Of a stretch of 64,000 bases of DNA, positions 1 to 9,204 are shown one piece after another. The position numbers were made by a program, and so were the translations under genes. The notes below the pieces were generated by a model, which was given only the letters and a program-made list of their open reading frames with translations, did no database searches and was not told the origin of the DNA. Positions within the stretch are counted from its first letter, which is position 1. Every line of letters begins with the position of its first letter. The DNA lies in the NCBI RefSeq assembly GCF_024666615.1, contig NZ_CP088297.1, forward strand, positions 4,258,501 to 4,322,500. Reading direction: 5' to 3'. The stretch comes from Aquabacterium sp. J223. GTDB lineage: Bacteria > Pseudomonadota > Gammaproteobacteria > Burkholderiales > Burkholderiaceae_C.

Positions 1-689
1 GCCAGCGCGGTCACCTTGCCCGCGCGGATGTGCTGCTCGATGGTCGCCAGGTCGGTGAACATGAACTGCAGGCGTCCGCTGAGCAGGTCCTGGTAGGCCG
101 GGGCCACGCCCTTGTAGGGCACGTGCATGAAGCGCGTGCCGGTGGACTCCTCGATCATGCGCACGCCGATGTAGGGCGGGCTGCCCACGCCGGCCGACCC
201 GTAGAAGCCTTCGCCCGGACGCTTCTTGCCGAACTCCAGCAGGTCCTTGAAGGTCTTGAAGCCGGTGGCCGGGTTGGCCACCACCACCATCGGTGCCATG
301 ACGCCGCGGCTGACCGCCGCCAGGTCCTTCTCGGGGTCGAACGGCAGCGTGCGGTACAGCGACGGGTTGATGCCCAGCGACGAGTTGGACGCCACCAGCA
401 GCGTGTAGCCGTCGGGCTCCGCCTTGGCCACCAGGTCGGCGCCGATGTTGCCGCTGGCGCCCGGCTTGTTCTCCACCAGGAAGGTCTGCTTGAGCTGTTC
501 GGTCAGCGCCTGGGCCAGGATGCGGCCGAAGACATCGGTGCCGCCGCCGGGCGACGACGGCACGACGATGCGCACCGGCTTGCTCGGCCAGGCGGCCTGC
601 TGGGCGAACACCGAAGGGGCCGGCAGGCCCAGGGCCGCGAGCGCGGCGAACGACAGGCGGCGGCGGGCCGGGGATGCGCAGGTGGTCAT
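1..689 (-). CDS. Bug/TctC-family periplasmic tricarboxylate-binding protein, 3' end cut by window edge
   Basis: This is an extracytoplasmic solute receptor of the Bug (TctC) family, which binds carboxylates in the periplasm. The reading frame opens with an ATG at 687-689 and runs off the left edge, giving about 229 residues of a usual 320-330. An N-terminal signal peptide (RRRLSFAALAALGL, cut near VFAQ) is followed by the family hallmarks: WPSKPVRIVVPSSPGGGTD, VENKPGASGNIG and, later, MHVPYKGVAPAYQDLLSG. The neighbouring divergent-side genes are a class II aldolase and a decarboxylase-like protein, so an aromatic or organic acid is a likely ligand. No TctA/TctB membrane partner is visible here. 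Family assignment is firm; the ligand is unknown. Confidence 0.92.
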   Translation of the reverse strand, partial: MTTCASPARRRLSFAALAALGLPAPSVFAQQAAWPSKPVRIVVPSSPGGGTDVFGRILAQALTEQLKQTFLVENKPGASGNIGADLVAKAEPDGYTLLVASNSSLGINPSLYRTLPFDPEKDLAAVSRGVMAPMVVVANPATGFKTFKDLLEFGKKRPGEGFYGSAGVGSPPYIGVRMIEESTGTRFMHVPYKGVAPAYQDLLSGRLQFMFTDLATIEQHIRAGKVTAL

Positions 690-724
690 CGTCTGGGGGT
701 CTCGAAGGAAAGGAGCACAACGGG

Positions 725-1450
725 TCAGCGGATGGCGCGCGCGGCGGCCTTCCACAGCGCCCAGGGCCGGTCGACCTGGCCCTCGGTGCTGGCCATGGCG
801 GCCTGCGCCTCCTCGGCGCTCAGGTACTGCGGGTCGCCGAGCTGGAGGGCCTGCGACTGGATGCGCGCGTTCACCTCGGCGTAGACCGCCCGGTAGACGG
901 CCAGCTTCAACGACGGTCCCACCGTCGTCGAGCCGTGCCCGCGCATCAGCACGCAGTGGCTGGGGCCGAGCACCTGCGCCAGCGCCCGGCCGAGCCGGTC
1001 GTCGCGCACCAGCAGGTCGGTCCCGTCGCCGGCCACGTCGCGGATCTCGAACACCGGCGCGCCGCCGCCGAGGAAGCCGCTCATGTGGCAGACCGGGCGC
1101 AGCCGCTCGCGCCGCGACACCGTGAAGGGCACCACCGCCGGCGAATGGCTGTGCACCACCGCCATCACGTCCGGGCGGGCGCGGTAGATCGCACCGTGGA
1201 TGAAGCGTTCGAGGTAGACGCGGCGGTCGCCGGCGTCCACCGGCGTGCCGTCGAGCTCGAAGCTCACGATGTCCTCGCGGCACACCTGGGCCGGGGCCAT
1301 GTTGCGCGCCAGCAGGAAGTGCGCGGGGCTGCGGTCGTGGCGCACGCTGACGTGGCCGAAGGCGTCGAGCACGCCCTGCATGCCCAGGATGTGGTTGGCG
1401 TCGACGAGGTCGTCGATCAGCGCCGGGTCGGCGGAGGACAGCGGGGACAT
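725..1450 (-). CDS. Class II aldolase/adducin family protein
   Basis: A 241-residue protein of the class II aldolase/adducin fold, usually zinc-dependent aldolases or decarboxylases acting on hydroxy-acids or sugar phosphates. The HSH pair at residues 100-102 and the GHG at 171-173 match the zinc-binding histidines of the family, and Glu81 sits where the catalytic acid is expected. I chose the ATG at 1450 because the protein then begins just before the first conserved helix; the frame stays open upstream to 1600 but would run into the start of the opposite gene. It lies head-to-head with the decarboxylase-like gene at 1593, and 35 bases separate it from the Bug gene, suggesting one operon. 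The substrate cannot be named from sequence. Confidence 0.85.
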   Translation of the reverse strand: MSPLSSADPALIDDLVDANHILGMQGVLDAFGHVSVRHDRSPAHFLLARNMAPAQVCREDIVSFELDGTPVDAGDRRVYLERFIHGAIYRARPDVMAVVHSHSPAVVPFTVSRRERLRPVCHMSGFLGGGAPVFEIRDVAGDGTDLLVRDDRLGRALAQVLGPSHCVLMRGHGSTTVGPSLKLAVYRAVYAEVNARIQSQALQLGDPQYLSAEEAQAAMASTEGQVDRPWALWKAAARAIR

Positions 1451-1592
1451 CGAGTTCGTGCCGTGGCGAAGCGCCGCAGCATAAGCACCGCGGCGCCGAT
1501 CCTCAACATTGATTGCTCGTTCCATCAACGCGCAATCTTGACCATGCCGCGGCCGAGGACGAAGAATCGCACCCCCCTTTCGGAGAACCTTC

Positions 1593-2580
1593 TTGTCCAA
1601 GCTTCAACTCTCCGTCGCCATGGGCGACTACGACCGCACCCGTGCGCTGCAGGACGGCCAGGTGCAGATCGACGGCGTCGACCCGGTGTTCATGCTGCTC
1701 GAACCGGAAGAGATCTTCTTCCGCGCCTTCCGCAACCTGGAGTTCGACCTCTGCGAGATCTCGTTCTCCAGCTTCCTGGTCAAGCACTCGCGCGGCGAGA
1801 GCCCGTTCGTGGCGGTGCCGGTGTTCCTGTCGCGCGCCTTCCGCCACACCGCCATCTACGTTCGCAAGGACCGCATCCAGCGGCCCGAGGACCTGCGCGG
1901 CAAGCGCATCGGCGTGCCCGAGTACCAGCTCACCGCGAACGTCTGGGCGCGCGCGCTGCTCAAGGACGAGCACGGCATCGACCCGTCGGAGGTGCGCTGG
2001 GTGCGCGGCGGCCTGGAGGACCCGGGCCGCCCGGAGAAGATCGGCTTCGACCTGCCGCCCGGCGTGACCATCGAGTCGGCGCCCGAGGGCCGCACCATCT
2101 CCTCGATGCTCGACGAGGGCGAGATCGACGCGGTGATCGCGCCGCGTCCGCCCAGCGGCTTCGGTGTCCACCCGCAGGTGGGCTGGCTGTACCCTGACAC
2201 CACGGCCGCGGCACGCGACTACCACCGCCGCACCGGCGTCTTCCCCATCATGCACCTGCTGGGCATCCGCAAGCCGCTGGTCGAGCGCCACCCCCTGGCT
2301 GCCGGTGGCCGCGTACAAGGCCTTCGATGCGGCCAAGCGGCTGGCGCAGCAGCGGCTGGCCGACCCGTCGGCGCCCAAGGTCACCCTGCCCTTCCTGGAG
2401 GAGCAGGTCCGCGAGTCGGTGGACCTGCTCGGCACCGACCCCTGGCCCTACGGCGTGCAGGCCAACCGCCGCACGCTGGAGACCTTCGTCGCCCACCACC
2501 ACGCGCAGGGCCTGTCGGCGCGCCGGGTGGCCGTGGACGAGCTCTTCCATCCCTCGACCTACGAGCTGGCCAAGATCTGA
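1593..2580 (+). CDS. 4,5-dihydroxyphthalate decarboxylase-like protein (substrate-binding fold), frameshifted
   Basis: The protein resembles the family named after 4,5-dihydroxyphthalate decarboxylase, which has a periplasmic-binding-protein fold but usually lacks a signal peptide and acts in the cytoplasm. Typical are the opening LQLSVAMGDYDRTRAL, the FDLCEISFSSFLV segment and GKRIGVPEYQLTANVW. The start is taken as TTG at 1593 because a GGAG lies eight bases upstream and the family starts there. The frame breaks in the C5 run at 2291-2295: removing one C joins ERHPWLPVAAYKAFDAAKR and gives 328 residues ending at the TGA of 2578-2580. Many genome annotations use the decarboxylase name loosely; real activity here is uncertain. 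The gene is followed by a porin and a Bug protein. Confidence 0.8.
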
Positions 2581-2680
2581 CGGCGTGGCGTGCCGTCCAT
2601 GCATCGTTCAATCAATCTTGAACAGCCTGCGATCCACTCGTAGATTGCGGCTCCCTCAGAACGACCCGATGGATGGAGAC

Positions 2681-3811
2681 ATGAAGACCGCCCGCACCGT
2701 CATCGCCCTCGCCGCCTGCGCCTGCCTGCCGGCCTTCGGTCAGGGCGGCGCCCCGGCCCCGTCGTCGGTGACCGTCTACGGCGTGCTCGACCTGGCCACC
2801 GAATGGAGCAGCCAGGGCCGCGGCGGCGCCTACCGCGTCATCAGCGGCGGCAACCTCGGCAGCCGGCTCGGCTTCCGCGGCCAGGAAGAGCTCGGCGGCG
2901 GCCTCACCGCCCTGTTCCGCATCGAGCAGGGGATCAACGCCGACGACGGCACCCTCGGCCAGGGCGGCCGCGCCTGGGGACGCGAGGCCTCGGTGGGACT
3001 GCAGTCGCGGCAGGCCGGCACCGTGCTGCTCGGCCGCCTGCCCACGCCGTACTACCTGGTGCACAACGCGGTCGACGCCTTCGGCTGGATGGGGTCGGGC
3101 GGCCTGCCGGCCATCGGCCGCAGCGGCACCGTCCACCGCACCCTCCTGCCGGTGCAGGTGGCGGCACGGGCCGACAACGCGGTGAGCTACCTGTCGCCCT
3201 CGTTCGGCGGCTTCGAGGCCCGCGCGCTGCTCGCCGCCGGCGAGGGATCGGCAAGCCAGGGCCGCACCTACGGTGCCTCCGGCCGCTATGCCAGCGGGCC
3301 GGTCACCGGCGTGCTGGGCTACGTGCGCACCCAGGGCGTGAACAACGCCTCGGCCAGCGGCGACGCACGGGCGTGGGTGGCCGGCGGCAGCGTCGACCTG
3401 CGGGTGGCCCGGCTGTTCGCCGGTGTCACCGACGAGCGCATCGACTGCATCCCGGCCTGCGGCTTCAACCAAGTGCCGGGGGCCGCCGCCACCCAGTTCC
3501 GCTTGATGAACCTGGGCGTGCGGGTGCCGGTGATGGCGGGCCTGACGGCCATGGCGCAGTACACCCGCATCGACGACCGCTCGCGCTACACCGCGGCCAC
3601 GCCCAGCCGCGACGCCAACTGGTTCGCGCTCGGTGCCGAGTACACGCTGTCTCGCCGCACCATGGTGTACGGCTCGATGGGCACCGTCGACAACCGCAAC
3701 GGCTCGAACTACGTGCTGGGCAGCGGCACCGCGCAGCAGCCGGTCGGCGCGATCGGCCCCAACAACCCGCGCGCCACCACCGCGCAGGTCGGCGTGCGCC
3801 ACGTGTTCTGA
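2681..3811 (+). CDS. Gram-negative porin (16-stranded trimeric type)
   Basis: An outer-membrane general porin of the betaproteobacterial OmpC-like type, 376 residues. A signal peptide (residues about 1-20, ending ACACLPAFGQ) precedes SSVTVYGVLDLATEW, the standard first beta strand of these porins. GGNLGSRLGFRGQEELGGGLTALFRIEQG follows the family pattern, and the protein ends GVRHVF with the terminal phenylalanine needed for outer-membrane assembly. The ATG at 2681 is favoured over the in-frame ATG at 2669 because it leaves a compact signal peptide; a purine-rich GGAG lies very close upstream. Two bases separate its stop from the next Bug gene, so uptake across the outer membrane and periplasmic binding appear coupled. 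Confidence 0.93.
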   Translation: MKTARTVIALAACACLPAFGQGGAPAPSSVTVYGVLDLATEWSSQGRGGAYRVISGGNLGSRLGFRGQEELGGGLTALFRIEQGINADDGTLGQGGRAWGREASVGLQSRQAGTVLLGRLPTPYYLVHNAVDAFGWMGSGGLPAIGRSGTVHRTLLPVQVAARADNAVSYLSPSFGGFEARALLAAGEGSASQGRTYGASGRYASGPVTGVLGYVRTQGVNNASASGDARAWVAGGSVDLRVARLFAGVTDERIDCIPACGFNQVPGAAATQFRLMNLGVRVPVMAGLTAMAQYTRIDDRSRYTAATPSRDANWFALGAEYTLSRRTMVYGSMGTVDNRNGSNYVLGSGTAQQPVGAIGPNNPRATTAQVGVRHVF

Positions 3812-3813
3812 CC

Positions 3814-4815
3814 ATGCGCGCCCGACCGCTGCCCCCGATCACCCGCCGGCGGGCGATCGCGGCCCTGGCCGGGCCGCTGGTCGGTGCGGCCGCGGCGCCC
3901 GGCGGGGCCCAGACGGCCTGGCCCTCGCGCGCGGTGCGGCTGGTGGTGCCGCTGCCGCCCGGCGGCTCGCCGGACCTGTGCGCCCGCGTGCTCGGCGAAC
4001 GCCTGCAGCCGCTGCTCGGCCAGCCGATCGTGGTCGAGAACCGGGTGGGCGCCAACGGCGGCATCGCGCGCGAGTTCGTCGCCCGCCAGCCGGCCGACGG
4101 CCACACGCTGCTGATGACCGAGAGCGCGCATGTCATGACGGCCTCGTTCAGCCGGCTGTCGTACGACGCGATCCGGGACTTCACGCCGATCGCGCCGGTG
4201 GCGCGCACGCCCTTCGTGCTGGCGGTGACGCCGGCATTGGGCGTGAACAGCGTGGCCGAGCTGATCGCGTTGGCGCGCGCGCGGCCGGGGCAGCTCAACT
4301 ACGGCAGCTCGGGCACCGGCGCGCCCCACCATTTCGCCGTCGAGATGCTGCGCAGCCTGACCGGCATCGACGTCGTGCACGTGCCCTACAAGGGCTCGGC
4401 GGCCATGGTGCCGGCGCTGCTGTCCGGCGAGATCGCCTTCGTCGTCGGCGGCGTCAACTCGCTGCTGCCGCACCTGGCGGGCGGCCGCCTGAAGGCGCTG
4501 GCCGTGGCGGGCAGCGCCCGCACCGCCGCGCTGCCGGAGGTGCCGACGCTGGCCGAAGCCGGCCCGCTGCCCGGCTACGCCATGGACGTGTGGGTCGGCC
4601 TGGTCGGCCCCGCCGGCCTGCCGCGCCCGGTGGTGGAGCGCCTGTCCACCGAGGTCGCGCAACTGCTGCGCGAGGGCGAGCCGGCGGCCGAGCGGCTGCG
4701 CGCGGCCGGCCTCGACCCCTGGACCGGCGGCCCCGAGCGGCTGGCCGCGGCCATGCAGGCCGACCTCGACAAGTTCACGCGCATCGCCCGCGACGCCCGC
4801 ATGAAAGCGGACTGA
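3814..4815 (+). CDS. Bug/TctC-family periplasmic binding protein
   Basis: A 333-residue periplasmic carboxylate-binding protein. The N-terminus carries TRRRAIAALAG, a twin-arginine-like or ordinary signal segment, and the mature protein begins near GAQTAWPSRAVRLVVPLPPGGSPD. Other family marks are VENRVGANGGIAREFVA, NYGSSGTGAPHHFAVE and VVHVPYKGSAAMVPALLSG. The gene starts two bases after the porin stop and is followed, 64 bases later, by a thiamine-diphosphate enzyme. No TctAB membrane subunits are nearby, the usual condition for Bug paralogues in Burkholderiales. The ligand is likely the substrate of the adjoining catabolic enzymes, but this is inference. Confidence 0.93.
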   Translation: MRARPLPPITRRRAIAALAGPLVGAAAAPGGAQTAWPSRAVRLVVPLPPGGSPDLCARVLGERLQPLLGQPIVVENRVGANGGIAREFVARQPADGHTLLMTESAHVMTASFSRLSYDAIRDFTPIAPVARTPFVLAVTPALGVNSVAELIALARARPGQLNYGSSGTGAPHHFAVEMLRSLTGIDVVHVPYKGSAAMVPALLSGEIAFVVGGVNSLLPHLAGGRLKALAVAGSARTAALPEVPTLAEAGPLPGYAMDVWVGLVGPAGLPRPVVERLSTEVAQLLREGEPAAERLRAAGLDPWTGGPERLAAAMQADLDKFTRIARDARMKAD

Positions 4816-4879
4816 CGGCGCGGCGGCGGTGCACCCCTCACCCCATCGACGCGGGCCGCCGGCCCATGAAGGAGACTGC

Positions 4880-6658
4880 TTGAGCACCGATGAGCGCGCG
4901 CCCCTGCGGCGCGACGAACCGACCGGACCGGCCTCCGCCGGTGCCGGCTGGGGCAGCGACGTGCTGGCCGAGATGCTGCGCCGCCTCGGCCTGCCCTACC
5001 TCGCGCTCAACCCCGGGGCCAGCTACCGCGGCCTGCACGACAGCCTGGTCAACCACCTGGGCAACGCGGCGCCGCAGATGCTGCTGTGCCTGCACGAGGA
5101 AAGCGCGGTGGCGCTGGCGCACGGCTACGCCAAGGCCAGCGACCGGCCGATGGGCGCGGTGCTGCATTCCAACGTCGGGCTGATGCACGCCAGCATGTCG
5201 GTGTTCAACGCCTGGTGCGACCGCGTGCCGATGCTGCTGCTCGGTGCGACGGGGCCGTGGGACGCCGCCAAGCGGCGGCCCTGGATCGACTGGATCCACA
5301 CCTGCTCCGACCAGGGCGCGCTGGTGCGCGACTACACCAAGTGGGACAACCAGCCGGCTTCGGTGCCCGCGGCCTGCGAGGCGCTGATGCGCGCGATGCA
5401 GCTGACGCAGACCGCGCCGCGCGCGCCCACCTACGTCAACCTCGACGCCGCGCTGCAGGAGGCACGCCTCGACGCGGTGCCGGCCCTGCCGGACCCGGCC
5501 CGCCACGCGCCGCCGCCCGCGGTCGCACCGGCGGCCGAGGCGCTGGAGGCCGCGCTCGCGCTGCTGCGCGGTGCGCAACGGCCGGTGCTGCTCGCCGGGC
5601 GCTGCTCGCGCAGTGCACAGGGCTGGCGTGAGCGCGTCGCCCTGGCGGAGGCGCTGAACGCGCGCGTGCTGACGGACCAGAAGATGGCCGCCGCCTTCCC
5701 GACCGACCACCCGCTGCACGCCGGCCCGCCGGGCAACTTCCTGTCGCCCGAGAGCACCGCCGCGCTGCGCGAGGCCGACGTCGTGCTGGCGCTCGACTGG
5801 ACCGACACCGCGGGCACGCTGCGTCAGGCCTGGGGCGACGCGCCGGTCGACGCGAAGGTGATCCACGTCTCGCCCGACGCGCACCTGCACCGCGGCTGGA
5901 GCCACGACTACCAGGCGCTGCCGCCGGCCGACGTCTACCTGCTGTGCGAGCCCGATGCGGTGGTGCCGCTGCTGCTGCCGCGGCTGCCCGCCCCGACCCG
6001 GCCGCCGCCGCACCGGGCGCCTTACCAGGAGCCGCAGGCGCTCGGCGACGTGGTGTCCCTGCGCGCGCTGGCGGTGGCCTTCAACGAGGCCGCAGCCGGC
6101 CAGCCGGTGTGCCTGACCCGCGTCCCGCTGGGCTGGCACGGCAGCTACCGCCACTTCCGCGACCCGCTGGACTACCTCGGCCTCGAAGGCGGGGGCGGCG
6201 TCGGCGCCGGCCCGGGGCTGACGATCGGTGCGGCGCTCGCGCTGCGCGACAGCGGCCGGCTGCCGGTGGCCATCATGGGCGACGGCGACTTCCTCATGGG
6301 TGTCACCGCGTTGTGGACCGCCTGCCACTACGGCATCCCCTGCCTGATGCTGGTGGCCAACAACCGCTCGTTCTTCAACGACGAGATGCACCAGGAACGC
6401 GTCGCCAAGGAACGCGGCCGCCCGGTGGAGAACAAGTGGATCGGCCAGCGCATCGACGAGCCCGACATCGACCTGGCCGCCATGGCGCGCGCCCAGGGCG
6501 CCCACGGCATCGGCCCGGTCACCGACGTGGCGCAGCTGCGCCAGGCGGTGGCCGAAGGCCTGCAGGCGGTGCGCGACGGCCGCGTGGTGGTGGTCGACGT
6601 GCGCGTGCAGCCGGGCTACGACGCCAACCCCAGCGGCCCGGCTTCGCAGAAGCGCTAG
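4880..6658 (+). CDS. Thiamine-diphosphate-dependent enzyme (acetolactate synthase/decarboxylase-like)
   Basis: A 592-residue cytoplasmic enzyme of the acetolactate-synthase/benzoylformate-decarboxylase superfamily. The N-terminal pyrimidine-binding domain has LNPGASYRGLHDSLV and the activating glutamate region CLHEESAVALAHGYA near residues 70-82. The C-terminal domain carries the GDGDFLMG...NNRSFFN magnesium/ThDP motif near residues 467-495. I chose TTG at 4880, which follows AAGGAGA by a normal spacing; the frame also opens upstream at 4829 but without such a site. The unusual FNDEMHQERVAKERGRPVENKW segment after the ThDP motif resembles benzaldehyde-lyase/oxalyl-type relatives rather than true acetolactate synthase. 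It is followed by an aldehyde dehydrogenase, suggesting a decarboxylase that makes an aldehyde which is then oxidised. Confidence 0.85.
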   Translation: MSTDERAPLRRDEPTGPASAGAGWGSDVLAEMLRRLGLPYLALNPGASYRGLHDSLVNHLGNAAPQMLLCLHEESAVALAHGYAKASDRPMGAVLHSNVGLMHASMSVFNAWCDRVPMLLLGATGPWDAAKRRPWIDWIHTCSDQGALVRDYTKWDNQPASVPAACEALMRAMQLTQTAPRAPTYVNLDAALQEARLDAVPALPDPARHAPPPAVAPAAEALEAALALLRGAQRPVLLAGRCSRSAQGWRERVALAEALNARVLTDQKMAAAFPTDHPLHAGPPGNFLSPESTAALREADVVLALDWTDTAGTLRQAWGDAPVDAKVIHVSPDAHLHRGWSHDYQALPPADVYLLCEPDAVVPLLLPRLPAPTRPPPHRAPYQEPQALGDVVSLRALAVAFNEAAAGQPVCLTRVPLGWHGSYRHFRDPLDYLGLEGGGGVGAGPGLTIGAALALRDSGRLPVAIMGDGDFLMGVTALWTACHYGIPCLMLVANNRSFFNDEMHQERVAKERGRPVENKWIGQRIDEPDIDLAAMARAQGAHGIGPVTDVAQLRQAVAEGLQAVRDGRVVVVDVRVQPGYDANPSGPASQKR

Positions 6659-6701
6659 CGAGCTGCGCCGGCCCTCTCCCCCGATCACCCGAAGGCTTGC
6701 G

Positions 6702-8156
6702 ATGACGACACCCGAATCCGTGCTGCCCCGGCAGCGCGACCTCTACTACGGCGGCGGCTGGCACCGCCCGCACGGCGGCCACGCCGAGACGATTAACCCC
6801 GCCACCGGCGAGAGCCTGGGGCGCTGTGCCGACGCCGATGCCACCGACGTCGACGCGGCGGTGCAGGCGGCCCGGGCCGGCTTCGAGACCTGGCGCCGCA
6901 CCAAGCCGCTGGAGCGTGCGCGGCTGATGCGCGAGGTCGGCGCCGTGCTGCGCCGGCACGCCGACGAGCTGGCGATGATCGACGCGCTGAACTGCGGCAA
7001 CCCGGTCAAGGAGATGCGCAGCGACGCGGTGGTCGCCGCCGCCGCCTTCGACTACTGCGCCGGCCTCGTCACCGAGGTCAAGGGCGAGACCATCCCGATG
7101 GGCGAGGGCGTGCTCAACCTGTCGCTGCGCGAGCCCTACGGCGTGGTCGGCCGCATCGTGGCCTACAACCACCCGCTGATGTTCGTCGCCGGCAAGATCG
7201 CGCCGGCGATCGCGGTGGGCAACAGCGTGATCATGAAGCCGCCGCACCAGGCGCCGCTGTCGGCCTACCGCTTCATGGAGCTGATCGACGGCCTCCTGCC
7301 GCCGGGCGTGGTCAACGTGCTGAGCTGCGGCCGTGCCGGCAGCGAGGCGCTGGTCCACCACCCCGACGTGCCGCGGCTGTCGCTGATCGGCAGCGTGCCC
7401 ACCGGCCGGGCGATCGCGCGCGCCGCGGCCGAGCGGCTGAAGCACGTCACGCTGGAGCTCGGCGGCAAGAACGCCTGCGTGATCTACCCCGACGCCGACC
7501 TCGAGAAGGCCGCCAAGGCCGCGGTCGACGGCATGAACTTCACCTGGTGCGGCCAGAGCTGCGGCTCGACCTCGCGGCTGTTCGTGCACGAGGCGGTCTA
7601 CGACCAGGTCCTGGCGCGGGTGCTCGAGCGGGTGAAGCACTACCGCCCCGGCCTGCCCACCGAGCCGGACACCACGATGGGCGCCATCGTCTCGCGCGAA
7701 CAGCTCGACAAGATCCTCGGCTACATCGAGATCGCGAAGAACGAGGGCGCGACGCTGGCGTGGGGCGGCAAGCGCCCCGACGACCCGCGGCTGGCCCGCG
7801 GCTTCTTCGTCGAGCCGACCATCTTCACCGACGTGACGCCGCAGATGCGCATCGCCAACGAGGAGGTGTTCGGCCCGGTGCTGTCGGTGCTGCGCTGGCA
7901 CGACGAGGACGCGCTGTGGGACGCGGTCAACCGCGTCGAGTACGGCCTCACCGGCTCGATCTGGACCACGAGCCTGGCCGCCGCCCACCGCGCGTCCGCG
8001 CGCATGCAGGCCGGCTTCGTCTGGGTCAACCACGTCAGCTCGCACTTCCTCGGCGCCTCGTTCGGCGGCGTCAAGCAGTCGGGCATCGGCCGCGAGGAAG
8101 GCCTCGACGAGCTCTACAGCTTCACCCAGGGCAAGAACGTGCACATCGTGCTGTAG
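6702..8156 (+). CDS. NAD(P)-dependent aldehyde dehydrogenase
   Basis: A 484-residue aldehyde dehydrogenase of the betaine-aldehyde/benzaldehyde dehydrogenase type, oxidising an aldehyde to its acid in the cytoplasm. The catalytic glutamate is Glu252 in TLELGGKNACV and the nucleophile is Cys287 in GQSCGSTSR. The coenzyme-binding IVAYNHPLMFVAGKIAPAIAVGN and the GSVPTGR turn are intact, as is the C-terminal FGGVKQSGIGREEG. It begins 44 bases after the ThDP enzyme; together they fit a 2-oxoacid to aldehyde to acid pathway, with the flanking Bug proteins as receptors for the parent acid. The exact aldehyde cannot be read from sequence. Confidence 0.92.
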   Translation: MTTPESVLPRQRDLYYGGGWHRPHGGHAETINPATGESLGRCADADATDVDAAVQAARAGFETWRRTKPLERARLMREVGAVLRRHADELAMIDALNCGNPVKEMRSDAVVAAAAFDYCAGLVTEVKGETIPMGEGVLNLSLREPYGVVGRIVAYNHPLMFVAGKIAPAIAVGNSVIMKPPHQAPLSAYRFMELIDGLLPPGVVNVLSCGRAGSEALVHHPDVPRLSLIGSVPTGRAIARAAAERLKHVTLELGGKNACVIYPDADLEKAAKAAVDGMNFTWCGQSCGSTSRLFVHEAVYDQVLARVLERVKHYRPGLPTEPDTTMGAIVSREQLDKILGYIEIAKNEGATLAWGGKRPDDPRLARGFFVEPTIFTDVTPQMRIANEEVFGPVLSVLRWHDEDALWDAVNRVEYGLTGSIWTTSLAAAHRASARMQAGFVWVNHVSSHFLGASFGGVKQSGIGREEGLDELYSFTQGKNVHIVL

Positions 8157-8209
8157 CCCCACCGGTCCAACGCGACACCGGCCCCCACAACGACAAGGAG
8201 ACGTCCCTC

Positions 8210-9193
8210 ATGCACGCACCGAAGCGCCGCCGCGCCCTGGCCGCCGCGGCGGTCCTGGCCGCCGCGGCCCTGCCGGCCGCCGCCCTCGCGCAGGCCGGCG
8301 GCACCGCCCGCCCCATCCGCCTGGTCGTCGTCAACCCGCCGGGCGGCCTCACCGACACCGTCGCCCGGCTGCTCGCGCCGCGCCTGCAGGAGGCCTTGGG
8401 CACCACCATCGTCATCGACAACAAGCCGGGGGCCAACGGCGGCGTGGGCGCGGCCAGCCTGGCCGCCTCGCCGGCCGACGGCACCAGCTTCCTGCTGGCC
8501 GACGGCTCGCTGCTCAGCGTCAACCCGCTGACGTCCCGCAAGCTGGCCTACGACCCGAAGAAGGACCTGGTCCCGGTGTCGCTGGTGGCGCGGGCCCCGC
8601 TGTTCCTCGCGGTCAACGCCAACGTCAAGGCGCAGACGCTGGAGGAGCTGGTGGCGCTGGCCAAGGCCCAGCCGGGGCGCCTGAACTACGGCTCGTCGGG
8701 CATCGGCAGCACCCACCACCTGACGATGGAGGCGCTGAAGGCGGAGTACGGCCTGTTCATCACCCACATCCCCTTCCGCGGCAGCGCCGCCTCGGTGCCG
8801 GCGCTGCTCGGCGGCCAGGTCGACATGGTGTTCTCGGCCTATCCGTCGCTCGCCGGCTTCGTGCGCAGCGGCCAGGTGCGGCTGCTGGCCACCAACGCCT
8901 CGCATCGCTCGCCGCTGGCGCCGCAGGTGCCCGCCATCGCCGAGAAGCGGCCCGGCTTCGACTTCGCGCCCATCGTCATCCTGATGGCGCAGCACGGCAC
9001 GCCGCCCGAGGCGATGCAGCGCATGAGCGAGGCCATCGCCCGCATCGCGCGCCGCCCCGACGCGGGCGAGCAGGCGCAGGGGGCCGGCATCGAGATGGTG
9101 GGTGGCGGCCCGGCCGAGCTGGCGCAAGCGCTGGACGCCGAGATCGCCCGCATGCAGCGGGTCGCCCAGCGCGCGGACCTGAAGTCCGAATGA
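8210..9193 (+). CDS. Bug/TctC-family periplasmic binding protein
   Basis: A 327-residue Bug receptor with an Ala-rich signal peptide (residues 1-27, LPAAALAQ) and mature start GTARPIRLVVVNPPGGLTD. VIDNKPGANGGVGAASLAA and NYGSSGIGSTHHLTME follow the family plan, and THIPFRGSAASVPALLGG is the ligand-loop segment. An AAGGAGA lies nine bases before the ATG at 8210. It sits in the same direction 53 bases after the aldehyde dehydrogenase and almost touches another Bug gene, so two receptors are produced together. Two co-transcribed Bug paralogues in tandem are a little unusual and may reflect two related substrates. Confidence 0.93.
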   Translation: MHAPKRRRALAAAAVLAAAALPAAALAQAGGTARPIRLVVVNPPGGLTDTVARLLAPRLQEALGTTIVIDNKPGANGGVGAASLAASPADGTSFLLADGSLLSVNPLTSRKLAYDPKKDLVPVSLVARAPLFLAVNANVKAQTLEELVALAKAQPGRLNYGSSGIGSTHHLTMEALKAEYGLFITHIPFRGSAASVPALLGGQVDMVFSAYPSLAGFVRSGQVRLLATNASHRSPLAPQVPAIAEKRPGFDFAPIVILMAQHGTPPEAMQRMSEAIARIARRPDAGEQAQGAGIEMVGGGPAELAQALDAEIARMQRVAQRADLKSE

Positions 9194-9204
9194 GGAGACC
9201 GACC

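Noticed and set aside
30..884. Many long open frames antisense to, or in other frames of, recognised genes across the whole window
   Set aside because: In DNA of about 70% G+C such frames are expected by chance. They have low-complexity Arg/Ala/Gly/Pro-rich translations and no family motifs, while the overlapping gene does.
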